A stretch of DNA of 64,000 nucleotides from positions 85,525,877 to 85,589,876 of the forward strand of contig CM019063.1 in NCBI GenBank assembly GCA_009667805.1, given 5' to 3'. This document shows positions 11,574-23,666 of the stretch, one piece after another. The stretch is from Leptobrachium leishanense. Taxonomy: Eukaryota; Chordata; Amphibia; Anura; Megophryidae. Below the pieces are notes generated by a model. The model worked only from the letters and a program-made list of their open reading frames with translations, had not been told where the DNA came from and made no database searches. Each line of letters starts with the position of its first letter. Positions within the stretch are counted from its first letter, which is position 1. The translations under genes and the position numbers were made by a program.

Positions 11574-14500
11574 TTACGAGACCTCTTGTTCCTCCACCGG
11601 TGACCTGTCTGAGACCGTTATTGAGCGAAGGTTCGAGGACCATGGACGCCAGATCGCATAGAATTCCTCATATTTACCCAAACTATTGTAGTGCGCTTCT
11701 TCTAGAGCTCTGACCCCCTCCACCCTCAGAACCCAATCCCTGACGGTGGGTGCACATGCCATCCTCCAATATAACGGAATCAGTGCCCTCGCTGCAGTTA
11801 ACAGAATTGCCAGAAGCGAGTTTTTAAAGGAGGGCATCGAAAAGGGCAGGACATTAAGCAAATAGGCAGAGGGAGTAAATTCCACTTCCAGGCCCCCTAA
11901 ACGCGATATCTCGTGTGCAACGTCTGACCTGAAGTTTTGAATTTTCGGGCAAGTCCACCATATGTGGACATAGCTACCTCTGGCCACTTTACACCTCCAA
12001 CAGATATCAGGCAACAATGGATCCATAGCATGTAAAACAGACGGGGTAAGATACCATCTCATAAACTATTTACAATTTGATTCACGAAGCGCCTGACTCC
12101 TGGACGCAAAGTATGTAAGTTCGAAAGCCCTGGACCATTCCTCAGCCGAAATATCTACTCCTAAATCTGTGTCCCACTTAAGTAGCAATGGAGAATCAAT
12201 TTTATAGGCCCCTCTCATTATGTATGAATAAATATTCGAGACAATATGTCCATATCTATTCTTATCGGTACAGAAGGTCTCAAAGGGGGCCAATGGAGGC
12301 AACCCCTCTGTCAACCACATAGTAGAGCGAATAAAGTGACTTAGTTGGGCATATTGGAACTTCACCATAGACTTGTTTGCTATTTCTGGGGCCACCAATC
12401 GGTCCAGGGGGAGCAATCTGGCGTCTTCCACTACTGCTTCTAGCGGTATATACGGTTTTGGTAGTAACCCATCCAAAAATGTCGGGGTCAGTCCCGGTGG
12501 GAACAAGGGATTGTGAGTCAAGGGTGTCAGGCGGGAAGTCAGTGTAGTCAGTCCTAACGCCACTCCATGTTTCCTCCCCAGCCTTAGCAGTGTGCCCAGC
12601 AGTGGGTGAGGACCGAAGCCCCAGGTTTGCCAGCGGTGCCGACTGCCAGGGCAAGGAGGACAATGGCCAAGTAATTCCTGCCTGTAACACATTTTCCCAA
12701 AGCTTACCCATCGTTCCTTTTGCCAAGCCGTATAGTATAGAAAAAACCGCTGCTAGATAGTAAAAATAAGCATGGGGCAAGCCCAGACCACCCCTTCCCA
12801 CCGGTCTTGTCAATTCACTGTAAGATATCCTCGCCTTCTTCCCCCTCCAAACCTGTAAATGTCTGTCGCAAATCAGAGAAAAATGTCTGAGGTACAGTAA
12901 TAGGAAGGGTTTGGAACAAATACAACAGTCGAGGTAATACATTCATCCGTAAGACATTGATCCTTCCCAACCATGAAATATGGGGTAAGTTCCAGTTACG
13001 TAAGTCCCCCTTGATCTGTTGCAACAGAGAAACGTAATTCAACTGAAATAATTTGTCTAGTTCCGACAATAAGCGTATTCCTAAATATTTAAGTCCCTCC
13101 AGAACCCACCGCATTCCATAGGTATGACGAATACTCTCAGTCACGACTCGTGAAAGGTTTACCCCTAGAAACTCACTCTTCAGCACGTTAATTTTATATC
13201 CCGAGAAAGCTGTGAATGCATCTAATTCCGTCAAAGCCGACACCGATGAAAGGGGATCCGTCAAGGTGAACAACAGGTCATCCGCAAATGCGGCCACCTT
13301 GAGCTCCTGTCCCGGAACAGTTACTCCTCGAATCGCCGGATTATCTCTAATCGCTTGCAATAGGGGTTCCAGATACAGCAGGAACAGGAGAGGGGACAGA
13401 GGGCACCCCTGTCGAGTCCCATTATGTATCGTCAACGGAGTCGATTGTCTGCCATTAACCCGCACTCGTGCCTGAGGGCAGTCATACAGCGCCCGCAACC
13501 ACGAACACCATCGATCACCAAACCCATCCTCTCCAACATCCGAAAAAGAGAAGACCAGTCCACTCGGTCAAACGCTTTTTCAGCGTCAACCGAGAGGACT
13601 AACAAAGGCCGATCCATCCTGGAAGCATGATGGATGAGAGAGACAGTACGAATAGTATTATCACGGGCTTCCCTGCCCGGTACAAAGCCCATCTGGTTTC
13701 GGTGAATCACAGAAGTCAGGAGAGGCTTAAGTCGTAAAGCCAGTATTTTCGTAAACAATTTTAAGTCAACGTTTATTAAAGATATGGGTCTATAATTAGC
13801 GCAATCTAACGGGTCTCTATCCGGTTTCGGTATCACAGAGATAGAGGCGAGGAGCGTCGCAGGTGGAATAGGAAAGGTATCCGAAATAGAGTTAAAAGCT
13901 TTAACAAATCTAGGGCCCAGAATAGACCTGAAAGTCCTATAATATAGCACCGTAAACCCATCAGGGCCCGGGCTCTTACCCAAGGGCGTTAATTTTAAAG
14001 CCTCCGTAAATTCCTCTAATGTAAGCGGGTTATCTAATTGTCGCTAACATTAAGCGGTAAAGTAGTTTTAATCGTCTTAGCCAAAAACGAGTCCACTATA
14101 TGCTCAGGGACCCTACTCTCATCAATATTATATAAAGTTTGGTAATAAGCATGGAAGGCTTCCGCAATGTCTTGGGTCGTATTGACCTCGGATCCCATGC
14201 TAGTACGCAGTTTCGGGATAAAAGTAGCTTGATATCGTTTCTTCAAAGCACGTGCAAGTAGCCTTCCACATTTATTCCATTGGGTGTAGTAAGCATATTT
14301 CGTCAGTGTAAGGGCCCGCGCCACCTGCGCATTCGTTAATTTAGCTAAGTCAGCTCTTAAGAGAATGAATCGTCGGAATGATTCAGGATCTAAGTCAGAT
14401 TTATGCGTCAGCAATTCCTCCGTTCTGGCAGTCCTTTCCTTCTTGCGCCTGGGAGACCAACAGGATAAAAGCACCTCTTAACACACACTTGTGAGCCTCC

Positions 14501-15357
14501 CAAACCGTTGTGGGTGTTACATCATCCGTTTCATTTTCAAGGAAGTAATTCTCTAAGGAGGCAGTCACCTCCGCTCGCATCATGGGATCAGATAGCAATG
14601 ACTCAAACGCCAGGCATTCTCCGTTCTCACTAAATTAGGTAGGGCTAAAGATAACAGAAGGGGTGCATGGTCCGACCATGTGATGGGTCCTATTTTGCAA
14701 CTGCGTACCATTTCCAAAGCCCTATGTTCCACAAAAAAATAGTCTATTCTAGAATACTTCTTAAAAGGCATGTGAATAAAACGTGTAGTCCTTTACTGCT
14801 GGATTACTGAGCCGCCAACAATCCATCAGACGGTCCGCTGACAAGAGTTTACGAAATTGGACCCGTAGAGAGGGAACAGACGATCCCCCACCCTGGACAC
14901 AATCTGCCGGCATATCTAACGAAACATTGCAATCACCCCCTAAGACCACAAAACCTTCCTGAAACTCGGACAAACGTCGTAACACTTTTCGGAGACATTT
15001 GGTTTGCAAGTGGTTCGGCAGGTAAACATTTACAAAAGTTAACTTAGTATTGCCCAACATCCCTTTAACCATCAAAAATCGACCTTGCGGGTCAGTTACC
15101 ACATCTTGCAGAGTAAAAGGCACATGTCGCGCAAAAAGAATGGCAACCCCCCTAGATTTTGTCTCCCCAAAATTGCTAAAATAGCCCGTCGGATAGCGAG
15201 CATTGCGAAACCCTGGTGCGGCACCCTCTCTAAAATGTATTTCATGAACAAAAATAACATCACCTTTCAACCTCTGGAATTCTGCAAGAGCCTTCGAGCG
15301 TTTGGCAGGCATATTAAGACCTCGGACATTCATAGAAATCAAATTTAAATTAGCCAT
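11574..15357 (-). pseudogene. L1-type ORF2: endonuclease, reverse transcriptase, C-terminal zinc-like domain
   Basis: ATG at 15355-15357 (MANLNLISMNVRGLNMPAKR) opens an APE-type endonuclease (VIFVHEIHF, VVLGGDCNVSLD, then SRIDYFFV and TWSDHAPL after a frameshift). The linker is at 14598-14034. RT begins near 13983 with KSPGPDGFTVLYY, NYRPISLINVD, VLSVDAEKAFDRVDW, RQGCPLSPLLF and the catalytic AFADDLLF. The C-terminal CX2C...HXXWWTCP segment lies at 12060-11940. Frame changes occur near 14765, 14600, 14440, 14010, 13470, 12860 and 12600, and an in-frame TAG at 12066-12068. ORF2 nicks target DNA and primes reverse transcription there. This copy is dead. Confidence 0.94.
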
Positions 15358-15688
15358 TTAAACTAGTGAGAGAGGAAGGCATCAGAGCCCGGGACCTGCC
15401 CATACCCCCTAGTAGCATAGCAAATAGTACAAGTGATCACCAAAAAGAAAAATCTAAAAACAAACAACAATAACAACACAAAACTTTAAAAAAATTGAGG
15501 TAGTGTAGACCTCTGATAGTGGGAAAACCCATCAGAGGACATAAAAAAAAACACCACTCAGGAAGCGGTCGAGAGAATCTCAGAATTTTCCAAAAATTCT
15601 GGGTGCCGAGCAAGAGTTTCATCCGACTGTCTCATTTGCCGGACCTGAGCGTATTCAATCAAAAAAATTTGTAAGGGGGCAGAAAATA

Positions 15689-16384
15689 TCAAAAAAGCGT
15701 ATAAACTTTCAAATGACAATGGCAGCAAAAGCAAGGGCTTCCCTCATGGTTCTGGATCAGGCTCAGAAGGGGCCACCGTAGAGGGCTTGCCTTTACGTTT
15801 TTTTTTCGCCTGTTGAGTCCAGCGGGGTCGCTGTGGGAAGGGTAGAGTGTCAGATGGCGACGGCGAACCATACCAGTCTGGGATGTCAACGTCTGGGAGT
15901 CCAAAAGATTGTTTCGTCTGCCTTGATTATCAACATCATCCAGGTGTCTATGCAGCGTGGCCAGCTGTTTAGCTTGCGTTAGCCTTTGACCATTTAAACA
16001 TTCCACATGAGAAAATAACGCATCTCTGTCCTCTTCCAAGTCCACCACGCGGCCTCCAAACTGCTTCAAATCAGACCCCAGTTCATCAAATTTAGTATTA
16101 AAATTGCGCTCCATTTGAGTAAACTGAGCAGCCAAATCCGTTTTAGTCGGCAAACTCTGTAATAAGGCCCGCAGTTCGTGTTCCATATCGCTCCCTTTTG
16201 TTGCTGAATCTAATCGTGGCGGGGAGGCCTCCTGATCTGAGTCGCCGGGCGCCATTTTGGATCCCTTACCGGAGGTCCGCGGTTGAGATGTATCTCCCAA
16301 GAACGGTAAAATGGAGGATCGGCGTTGGGTCCCCGCAGTCCCCGAGAGTCCTGGGGTAGTAAGTGTCTTTTTCCGCTGTGCCAT
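15689..16384 (-). pseudogene. L1-type ORF1 (coiled-coil RNA-binding protein), internally deleted
   Basis: ATG at 16382-16384 (MAQRKKTLTTPG). It has a low-complexity Ser/Pro N-terminus to about residue 70 and then a heptad-rich coiled coil (FTQMERNFNTKFDELGSDLK ... DRDALFSHVE ... LDDVDNQGRRNNL). In this clade the coiled coil is followed by an RRM-like and a C-terminal domain. Here the sequence jumps directly from RRNNL at about 15905 to a basic tail, so the RNA-binding core of some 150 residues is missing. ORF1p normally trimerises and coats LINE RNA. The deletion explains why the element is 5.2 kb rather than longer. Confidence 0.8.
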
Positions 16385-16639
16385 TGCTGTTATTTCTGCC
16401 CCGAAATGACAATCTGTGCACTCGGGCCTGGGAGCTCAGCACTCACACATCCAGCTCTCACTGTGTTCCGGACACGCCCCCCGAGAGGCCCGTAATTGTC
16501 ATCATAGGAACACTTCAACTATGAGAGACAAAATGATAAAAAAAATCCAGAAAATCACATTGTCTGATTTTTAAAGAATTTATTTGCAAATTATGGTGGA
16601 AAATAAGTATTTGGTCAATATCAAAAGTCCATCTCAATA

Positions 16640-17656
16640 CTTTGTTATATATCCTTTGTTGGCAATGGCAGAGGTCAAACGTTTTCTGTAAGTCTTCACA
16701 AGGTTTTCACACACTGTTGCTGGTATTTTTGCCCATTCCTCCATGCAGATCTCCTCTAGAGCAGTGATGTTTTGGGGCTGTCGCTGGGCAACACAGACCT
16801 TCAACTCCCTCCAAAGGTTTTCTATGGGGTTGAGATCTGAGACTGGCTAGGCCACTCCAGGACCTTGATATGCTTCTTACGAAGCCACTCCTTCGTTGCC
16901 CGGGTGGTGTGTTTGGGATCATTGTCCTGCTGAAAGACCCAGCCACGTTTCATCTTCAATGCCCTTGCTGATGGAAGGAGGTTTTCACTCAAAATCTCAC
17001 GATAAACAGCCCCATTCATTCTTCCCTTTACACGGATCAGTCGTCCTGGTCCCTTTGCAGAAAAACAGCCCCAAAGCATGATGTTTCCGCCACCATGCTT
17101 CACAGTAGGTATGGTGTTCTTTGGATGCAACTCAGCATTCTCTCTCCTCCAAACACGACGAGTTGAATTTTTACCAAAAAGTTCTACTTTGGTTTCATCT
17201 GACCATATGACATTCTCCCAATCCTCTTCTGGATCATCCAAATGCTCTCTAGCAAACTTCAGATGGGCCCGGACATGTACTGGCTTAAGCAGGGGGACAC
17301 GTCTGGCACTGCAGGATTTGAGTCCCTGGCGGCGTAGTGTGTTACTGATGGTAGCCTTTGTTACTTTGGTCCCAGCTCTCTGCAGGTCATTCACTAGGTC
17401 CCCCCATGTGGTTCTGGGATTTTTGCTCACCGTTCTTGTGATCATTTTGACCCCACGGGGTGAGATCTTACATGGAAGCCCCAGATCGATGGAGTTTACC
17501 AGTGGTCTTCTATGTCTTCCATTTTCTAATGATTGCTCGCACAGTTGATTTCTTCACACCAAGCTGCTTGCCTATTGCAGATTCAGTCTTCCCAGCCTGG
17601 TGCAGGTCTACAATTTTGTTTCTGGTGTCCTTCGACAGCTCTTTGATCTTGACCAT
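16640..17656 (-). pseudogene. Tc1-type transposase of the second element
   Basis: ATG at 17654-17656 ([20 protein letters not shown]) starts the helix-turn-helix. After [17 protein letters not shown] come a TAG and a frameshift in the hook region (about 17500). The main frame runs 17445-16822: [11 protein letters not shown], then catalytic WSDETK, then [10 protein letters not shown]. The block that should read [13 protein letters not shown] is broken by a one-base loss at about 16840 (SQSQISTP, stop). The remaining C-terminus can be followed to about 16640 in another frame. It is a DD34E transposase in family terms but inactive. Confidence 0.9.
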
Positions 17657-17802
17657 GGTGGAGTTTGGAGTGTGTCTGTTTGAGGTTGTGGACAGGTGTC
17701 TTTTATACTGATAACAAGCTCAAACAGGTAACGAGTGGAGGACAGAGGAGCCTCTTAAAGAAGACGTTACAGGTCTGTGAGAGCCAGAAATCTTGCTTGT
17801 TT

Positions 17803-18019
17803 GTACTGTACTGTAGGTGACCAAATACTTATTTTCCACCATAATTTGCAAATAAATTCTTTAAAAATCAGACAATGTGATTTTCTGTATTTTGTTTTCT
17901 CATTTTGTCTCTCATAGTTGAAGTGTACCTATGATGACAATTACAGGCCTCTCTCATCTTTTTAAGTCGGAGAACCTGCACAATTGGTGGCTGACTAAAT
18001 ACTTTTTTGCCCCACTGTA
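17803..18019. repeat. Right TIR of the second Tc1 element
   Basis: Mirror image of 16498-16625 plus 11218-11275. The inner motif is accaaatacttattttccac and the outer tip is gccccactgta. The corresponding left TIR is the one disrupted by the LINE. Confidence 0.9.
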
Positions 18020-18232
18020 AATAGAATACACAATCTTCACTCCATCAGGTTAAGTATGCAAGCAGTGTACCAAATTCTTATACTGCATAAGCAAAGGTTC
18101 CAGTGACTTCCAGATATTAAAACTCAATAAAACAGGAGGAATCAAAACCTTTTTGGAGCACACAGTGGCTGAAGTTGGACAGATATAAAAGAATTAAAAA
18201 TAAATTAATTTAGTGCTTACATTGCATGGTGT

Positions 18233-18358
18233 CAGACCTTGGACAGTTCCACTTGTGAAATAGATTGATAACATGTTCCACTTTTCAGGTAATGTCCAAG
18301 GCCTGAAAGGTGGAGCATATTATCAATCTATTTCACAAGTGGAACTGTCCAAGGTCTG
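18233..18358. repeat. Fold-back element, 57-bp arms
   Basis: Left arm 18233-18289 (cagaccttggacagttccac...) and right arm 18302-18358 are reverse complements with about three mismatches, around a 12-bp loop. No protein. This is a compact MITE-like palindrome. Confidence 0.92.
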
Positions 18359-18416
18359 TCACAATGTACAGCATCCGCATTAATTATAAAGTGACCTGTA
18401 ATACATAATACAGATG

Positions 18417-18475
18417 CTGTGCCCCTATATAATAATTATAACGTGACCTATAATACATATTATATAGGGGCACAG
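18417..18475. repeat. Hairpin, 18-bp perfect arms
   Basis: Arms 18417-18434 (ctgtgcccctatataata) and 18458-18475 are exact reverse complements with a 23-bp loop. Nearby, aagtgacctgtaatacata and acgtgacctataatacata form a direct repeat across the hairpin. Confidence 0.9.
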
Positions 18476-18504
18476 ACAGCATCTGCATTAATTAAGAAGT
18501 GACC

Positions 18505-18836
18505 TATTCTGTTTTTTTTGTTTTACATTATTTTGTTCCTTTTTTTTTCATGTCAGATCATTTTGGTTACTTTTTTTAATTTCAGTTCATTTCGTTACGA
18601 AATGGATTTCGTTTTTGATCGTTTTGTTCTGTTTTTTTCAGCATTTCGTATCATTTGCGTTCTGTTTTAGTTAATTTAGGTCTCATAATGAAATGATTTT
18701 GTTTATGTTGAAACTTTGATTCGGGAATTCGTAATTTCGTGTGGCTGATAATTTGTTTTGGAAATGCTCCCGAAAGAACGAAAATGGTAAATTTCGTACG
18801 AAATTTAATTTGGATCTAAACAAATTGCACATCCCT
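18505..18836. repeat. Remnant of a TTCG-rich hAT-like non-autonomous element
   Basis: A long run built from short ttcg/cgaaa words ends in gcacatcccta. That is the same right terminus as the 405-bp element at 51246-51650, which has an 8-bp TSD. The left terminus is not found, so it may be truncated. Confidence 0.55.
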
Positions 18837-19860
18837 ACATATTTGCCTCTTGCGTAAACTGCCTGACAAAGACCTAGATCAAGACAGCGTAACCTCGGCC
18901 CTCCAGATTGTGACGTCTTCGGCCCCCGCGGCGCTCCCTGGGGGGGGGGGTCAGGGCTCCCGGTGGCATCGCTGGCTGGCCGGTTGCCAGTAGTGAGAGC
19001 TGGCAGAATGGCATCTGAGGGGGTGGGGCTTAGCATAATGATGAGGAGCCACCAGCCTTTAAAGCAGGGTGAGAGGATCGGCTCGTCGCCCTGACGTGGA
19101 GTAAAGTTCCCGCATCGCCTGCTTTTGCATATTACTCGCTGATTACTGTTACCGAATTATTGCTTGTACGAGGACCCTGAATTGTTGACTGACCTGACTA
19201 TCCTATTGACCATTCTCTCGCTTGATCCCCTTTGTATTTTGTCTGTGTGGTATTCAGCATTCTGGTTTATGTTTGAACCGCCCTAAGGTCTCTGTTGTTT
19301 GTTTATCTGGTGTGAGTCCTAATCGCAAGGCGTCCAGTTGTGTCTATTCTGTCAGTTTATGAGACAGAATCATTGCTCTAATTTCCTGGTATATTTAACT
19401 CCTGCTTGCAGCCTTAACTCCAAGTTCATTGTGTGACTGCCCTGCAGGCTGCATAACTCACCTACCTTGCTAAATATCTGTGTATACAAACTTGCTATAC
19501 AGAATCCAATTTCTGATTTTAAGCCTGCCCTGCAGGCTGCTGAACTCAGTGAGTTCCTGCTCTGTATTCTTGTGAACAAATTTAGGGGTGTTGCCTCTGC
19601 TGTATGTGCTTCATGTACCACGACCATTGATATCAGCAGACTGTATTAGATCTATGACCATGTTGTTCTTGAATCACGTCATTGTATCTGTTTACATAGA
19701 GTTTTTGTGTTTGCACTAAGCGGTCTTTTTGGTCTCGAAACCAATTGAGCTTAGGTGCTACTCAGGCCTGTCCATTTACTCCCTTGCTTGGGAGATCAGA
19801 TCTATAATCTTTATTGCTTTTGTATCTAGTAATCCGTCCAAAAGGATCTAAACTAAGCTT
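18837..19860. other. LTR-like GC-rich block, then spacer
   Basis: At 18880-19060 there is a GC-rich region with a ten-G run. Then come cctttaaagcag and T/C-rich sequence to about 19350, in the style of Ty3 or retroviral U3/R regions. At 19435-19545 tgccctgcaggctgc occurs twice (a direct repeat). No matching LTR or TSD was found, so no family is claimed. Confidence 0.3.
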
Positions 19861-19862
19861 CT

Positions 19863-20006
19863 CCAGGGTAAGCGCCATATCGCACCGTTACACAGATGTT
19901 TTAGAACTACATTTTTCCACATGGTTTAGATATCCTGATGAGTTGCTGAGCAACATGGGGGATGTAGTTCCAAAACAACTGGACAGCCAAGGTTGCCGAC
20001 CCTTGA
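19863..20006. repeat. Small MITE, fold-back type
   Basis: The interior is an imperfect palindrome: agatgttttagaactacatt pairs with gatgtagttccaaaacaact. The right end ccaaggttgccgacccttg is typical of short hAT-related MITEs in vertebrates. The left end is degenerate. Confidence 0.55.
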
Positions 20007-20009
20007 CCT

Positions 20010-21120
20010 AGACAAAAAGGATCTTCAAAGAGGTATGGGCTATATCCCAACATGTGTGATGCCTACAATGTCAGACATTATTCTCCTTAACCAGTGTATG
20101 AAGTAATTTCCTAAATACTAGTTAATTCGGCATGGATTCATTGCCTGCTGTACCTCTGACTTATCATATTAATTCGTACATCAGATGTTAATAATAATAT
20201 GATCCACAAGTGAAGAGTAGATCCAGCATAGGGCCCGATTAAATTCAGCCTGATGGCAGAAAACATGACCTTTTTCTGCAATTTTTCAGTTTGGGAGATT
20301 CAGATGTGAGGTTACCAGTATTTCAATTCCTGATAAAATTTTGGTTGTCACTGCTATACTTTTCAATGTAAATATTGAGTCAATTAGAATTCATCAGTAG
20401 GTCGATAGCTGAAAAAAGTTACGAGGGCTGAAAGGCGATGAGGGCAATAAGACAGAAATCTTTTAATTTATTTTTTAAAAAAACATTGTATATTTCTTAG
20501 TCATGTTTAAACGCAAAAATCTGTAGGATACTGGACAAAAATAAGCAAAACCCAGACAGTTTGCAGAATAATCTTTAGAAATTCAAATCTTATCATATGT
20601 ATGCCCAAAATATTTTTCATTAACAGACTAGCATTGTAGATTTTTTAAAATTATTTATAATTATGTGACTTGTTTTGAATGGACGAACAGTGTTAAATTC
20701 CCAACTATAATTTAAGTATGTATCTACAATGCTACTTTAAATTAAACACAAATACCCTAGGGCTGTGTTGAATAAAGGTAAGACTACATTCTGCCATCTA
20801 CATTCTACTAATTAGACCCTTAAGCTGTTGATGTTATAAGGAAATAAAAAAGCACCTGAACAAATAGGCTGGGTGGTCATCCTCAGAATTTGGGATGATG
20901 TGTTCGTGTCTCTCAGCTCAGTGATTCATACACCCCATAGAGGAATTACAGACAGAATAGAAATTTGTTGCAGAATATACCACAATGGAATTGGTTTAAC
21001 AGCCTGGGTTTTAGTCCTTAGGCATCTTTTTAACACATTCAACATACTGCTTCTCACTCACACATTGAAGGAAATAAATGATGTATGCAACAGAGATGAA
21101 CATTTAAACCATTCTTTAAT
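20010..21120. other. Non-coding spacer
   Basis: AT-rich sequence with no domain, TSD pair or long inverted repeat recognised. Confidence 0.55.
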
Positions 21121-21340
21121 TTGATATGTTTTGGCAGCACCGTGTTTCGTTCTTTACGAAAGGTTCAGACAAGCTGATCAAAACTAGACGGAGCTATTCC
21201 AACGTCTTCTCTGCTTGAACTGTTTTTATAAAATTGCGGCAATTCTGGCTGGACCATATTAGGGGAGGTCCAATCAGATCGCAGTTCAGGCCTCGCTACG
21301 GCCTGAGCACCAGATAATCCTGCAGTGGGCCGCTGCAAGG

Positions 21341-21658
21341 TCAGGCAGTACAACTGCCACTGTAGCGACTTGGGAACTCTGTGCGGCCACGCCGTGGCTC
21401 ATTACATTGTTCCTCTTCATCACTGTCAATACGTGACGAAGCTCCAGGGATGAAATCACTGTCAGAATCTTCAATAGAAGATTCATCATCAGCGCTGGAA
21501 TCTGAGTCTGACATGTGAATTTGTTTTGTTTCCAGATGTGGATGGGAGGAACTGCTGAACATGGCATTCTCATTTAGTTTTTTAACGCCTTCATGGTGAA
21601 GGATGTTCTTCTCCGGTCCTTTTTTGTCCCAATACCATGTAGATGATGTGATAGCCAA
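21341..21658 (-). other. Acidic ORF remnant, unknown family
   Basis: A minus-strand frame of about 105 codons contains an acidic Ser/Asp stretch (SDSDSSADDESSIEDSDSDF), then DSDEEEQCNEP. Acidic N-termini like this occur in piggyBac-type transposases, which is why I flag it, but no catalytic block follows. The frame stops in a region with a second overlapping frame (21286-21573). No TTAA duplication was identified. It may be a transposase N-terminus or chance. Confidence 0.3.
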
Positions 21659-21699
21659 TCACAGACAGCTGCGGTGATGCAGATTGGAAGCAGTCAGTC

Positions 21700-22583
21700 T
21701 CAGTGGTCCAGGAGCAGTCACGAAAAGAAAGGCTATCGTGCATTGTGTTTTTTTGTTGAAAATGAAAAACTCAATTTATCCTAGATTGGATTGGAAACAT
21801 GATACACAGGCAGCAGAATGAGAGGAGTTTTACATTTTTTACAACTGACCTATTTCCATACAAGTGTCTTATGACTTTAGTGAGTTCTTCTGTGAATAGT
21901 ATCCTATAGGTTGTATTTAAATAATTTAATATAGAGATTTAACTCACAGATCATTCTTATGGGAGTTCAATCAAGTACAAATAAATGGATGAGGAAGATG
22001 TAGTATGGACAATCTCCCATAGTTATAGGAAGGTCTGGGTAACATCTAATACATATTCAACAGATTTTAAATAAAATAGCATGGAATGGGCTCTCTTCAG
22101 CCAGGTCCCTATTTCCTGCAACACCGGGTACTCCCACAAGGACAGATTTCGTCATATTTACAGGGAAAAAAGGGATTCTAAAATCAATGGAGCTTGCCTA
22201 CCCCTCCATCCTTTCTAATGATATACAACAGAATACACACAAGATTTCTTAATGACTGGACAGAATCGTCCAAACACAAACTGATGGAAAAAGTTCTTTA
22301 GACCTTGAGCTCCACTAGTCCCTCCTTTACCCCTGGACATGCAAATGGCCCTTTCCCATTCCTTTATCTATACTAAATGGTATTCCTTGCTAAATTTTAG
22401 AGGCTGCATACAGATAGATAGGGAGATGGTATGTCCATACTATCAAGCTGCCTAGAAAAAGAATGATACACCTCACAAAAGTTGTGTATTTGTTGTAGCT
22501 GTTTGGATTGTCTGAATTTGCATGCTTGGTCATCTTGGTACCATGTAACCTTGGTTGTGTTTCTAATATTCTCTGTACAGTAT
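21700..22583. other. Non-coding spacer, possible very old LINE debris
   Basis: Around 22090-22250, on the plus strand, short segments (YSHKDRFRHIYREK) faintly recall L1-type ORF2, but stops and frame changes are too many to support a call. Otherwise nothing is seen. Confidence 0.35.
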
Positions 22584-22890
22584 GGGCTCTATTCCATAGT
22601 TGGCGCTAACGTTAGCGCCTCAATATATAAGCGTTAGTGCCAGGATAAGTGTGTTTAACGCATACCACCTATATTACATGACTGACGCTACCCTCATTAG
22701 CACATCGATTTTTGCGCGAGCTTACCGTACTTTGCGCATCCTATACTTAACATGGGGAGCGCAAGCCTACATTAGCATTTCGATAAGTAAGGTATTACAA
22801 AGTGCTAGCAATAATTACCACAGGGATTCGAAGAGCCAAACAAAAGTTAGCACCTTCTAAAAGCTGGTGCTACATGATTCTGCATTGTTT
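22584..22890 (+). repeat. MITE family with gggctctattccat end, copy 1
   Basis: It starts gggctctattccatagttgg and includes actttgcgcatcctatactt (about 22732) and gcaccttctaaaagctggtg (about 22846). The same blocks in reverse orientation form 24290-24830, and partial relatives are at 54945-55258 and 63075-63110. No protein is present. The right end is not sharply defined. Confidence 0.7.
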
Positions 22891-23665
22891 TGCTTTTATG
22901 ATTTAAGCTTGCTCCAATAAAAAGGATTTGAAAATTGAAATTTGGCCTATCAGATTAGTTTTGGAGGTTAAAGGGTCCTGTCCAGCTGCAAAAACTGGTG
23001 TGTTGACATTCCACCCTTGCTACAGCGCAGTGTCAGTTACAACAGCTGTCATCAGGCCTCTCGGCAAGATGTAAATCTCCGATGAAGCAGGTCCGTCACA
23101 AAGTCGATTTTAGACATGGGAAAAATAGGAGTCACGTCCCTGCTTAGGAAATTAAGGCCTCACAGTTTGGATGTTGAAGTGTAATGAATGTTAAAGTTTT
23201 GCAGAAGATAAACAGTAAACATATCTTGATATTTTTCGTTCCATGACTCAGTCAGATAATGTGAATTTTACTCAATAGATGATGGATGAAGTTCAAGTGC
23301 TCAGTGCTGATTTATAGTTTATGTACCAAATAGGATCAGTGAAGTAGGCTGATGTAGAATGTACACCATGACAACACTATGTTTCTGGCAACAAACTATA
23401 ACTCAAGTATTTACTAAAACCAGTATGAAGTGCTGAGCACATTTGCCAGAAAACACAAAAAAGTTAAATTTAGCAAAATGGATTTTTAAGCAGCCATAAT
23501 GCACAATATGTACACACACACACACACTAAGTCCTGCCACACTTTGTTACCCAAATCAAGAATATATTGTTTTAGAGTTTCTTTTATGAAAAATCCAACC
23601 AATAGTGGTGCAAACCTCCCAACAATAAACTGTTTGTCCATCAGCAGTTCTCCCATAAGACACAA
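22891..23665. other. Non-coding spacer with (AC)n
   Basis: Holds a short (AC)n microsatellite at 23511-23527. Nothing else is recognised. Confidence 0.55.
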
Positions 23666-23666
23666 G

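Larger units (their letters stand above)
11276..16482 (-). mobile_element. L1/Tx1-type LINE, near full length
   Basis: Inserted on the minus strand between a 15-bp duplication, gagaggcccataatt (11261-11275) and gagaggcccgtaatt (16483-16497), with one mismatch. In the transcriptional direction it starts with ggggggcgtgtcc, a G-rich 5' end typical of this clade. ORF1 (16384-15689), a spacer, ORF2 (15357-11574), a 3' UTR and a poly(A) tail follow, the tail seen as T-runs at 11274-11290. It is about 5.2 kb. The start appears complete, but ORF1 is internally shortened and ORF2 carries many frameshifts. Confidence 0.94.
11218..18019 (-). mobile_element. Second Tc1 element, left TIR split by an L1-type LINE
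   Basis: The outer ends are tac-cgtggggcaaaaaagtat (11218) and the inverted match ending gccccactgta (18019). The TIR is about 210 bp and includes the motif aaataagtatttggtc (about 16605) mirrored near 17820. The left TIR is interrupted at 11275/16483 by a 5.2 kb LINE with its own TSD. The transposase pseudogene is at 16640-17656 on the minus strand. Without the LINE the element is about 1.6 kb. Confidence 0.93.

Noticed and set aside
22000..22450. Plus-strand L1-type ORF2 relic
   Set aside because: Only one short segment looks similar. Stops and frame changes are too dense to support a call.
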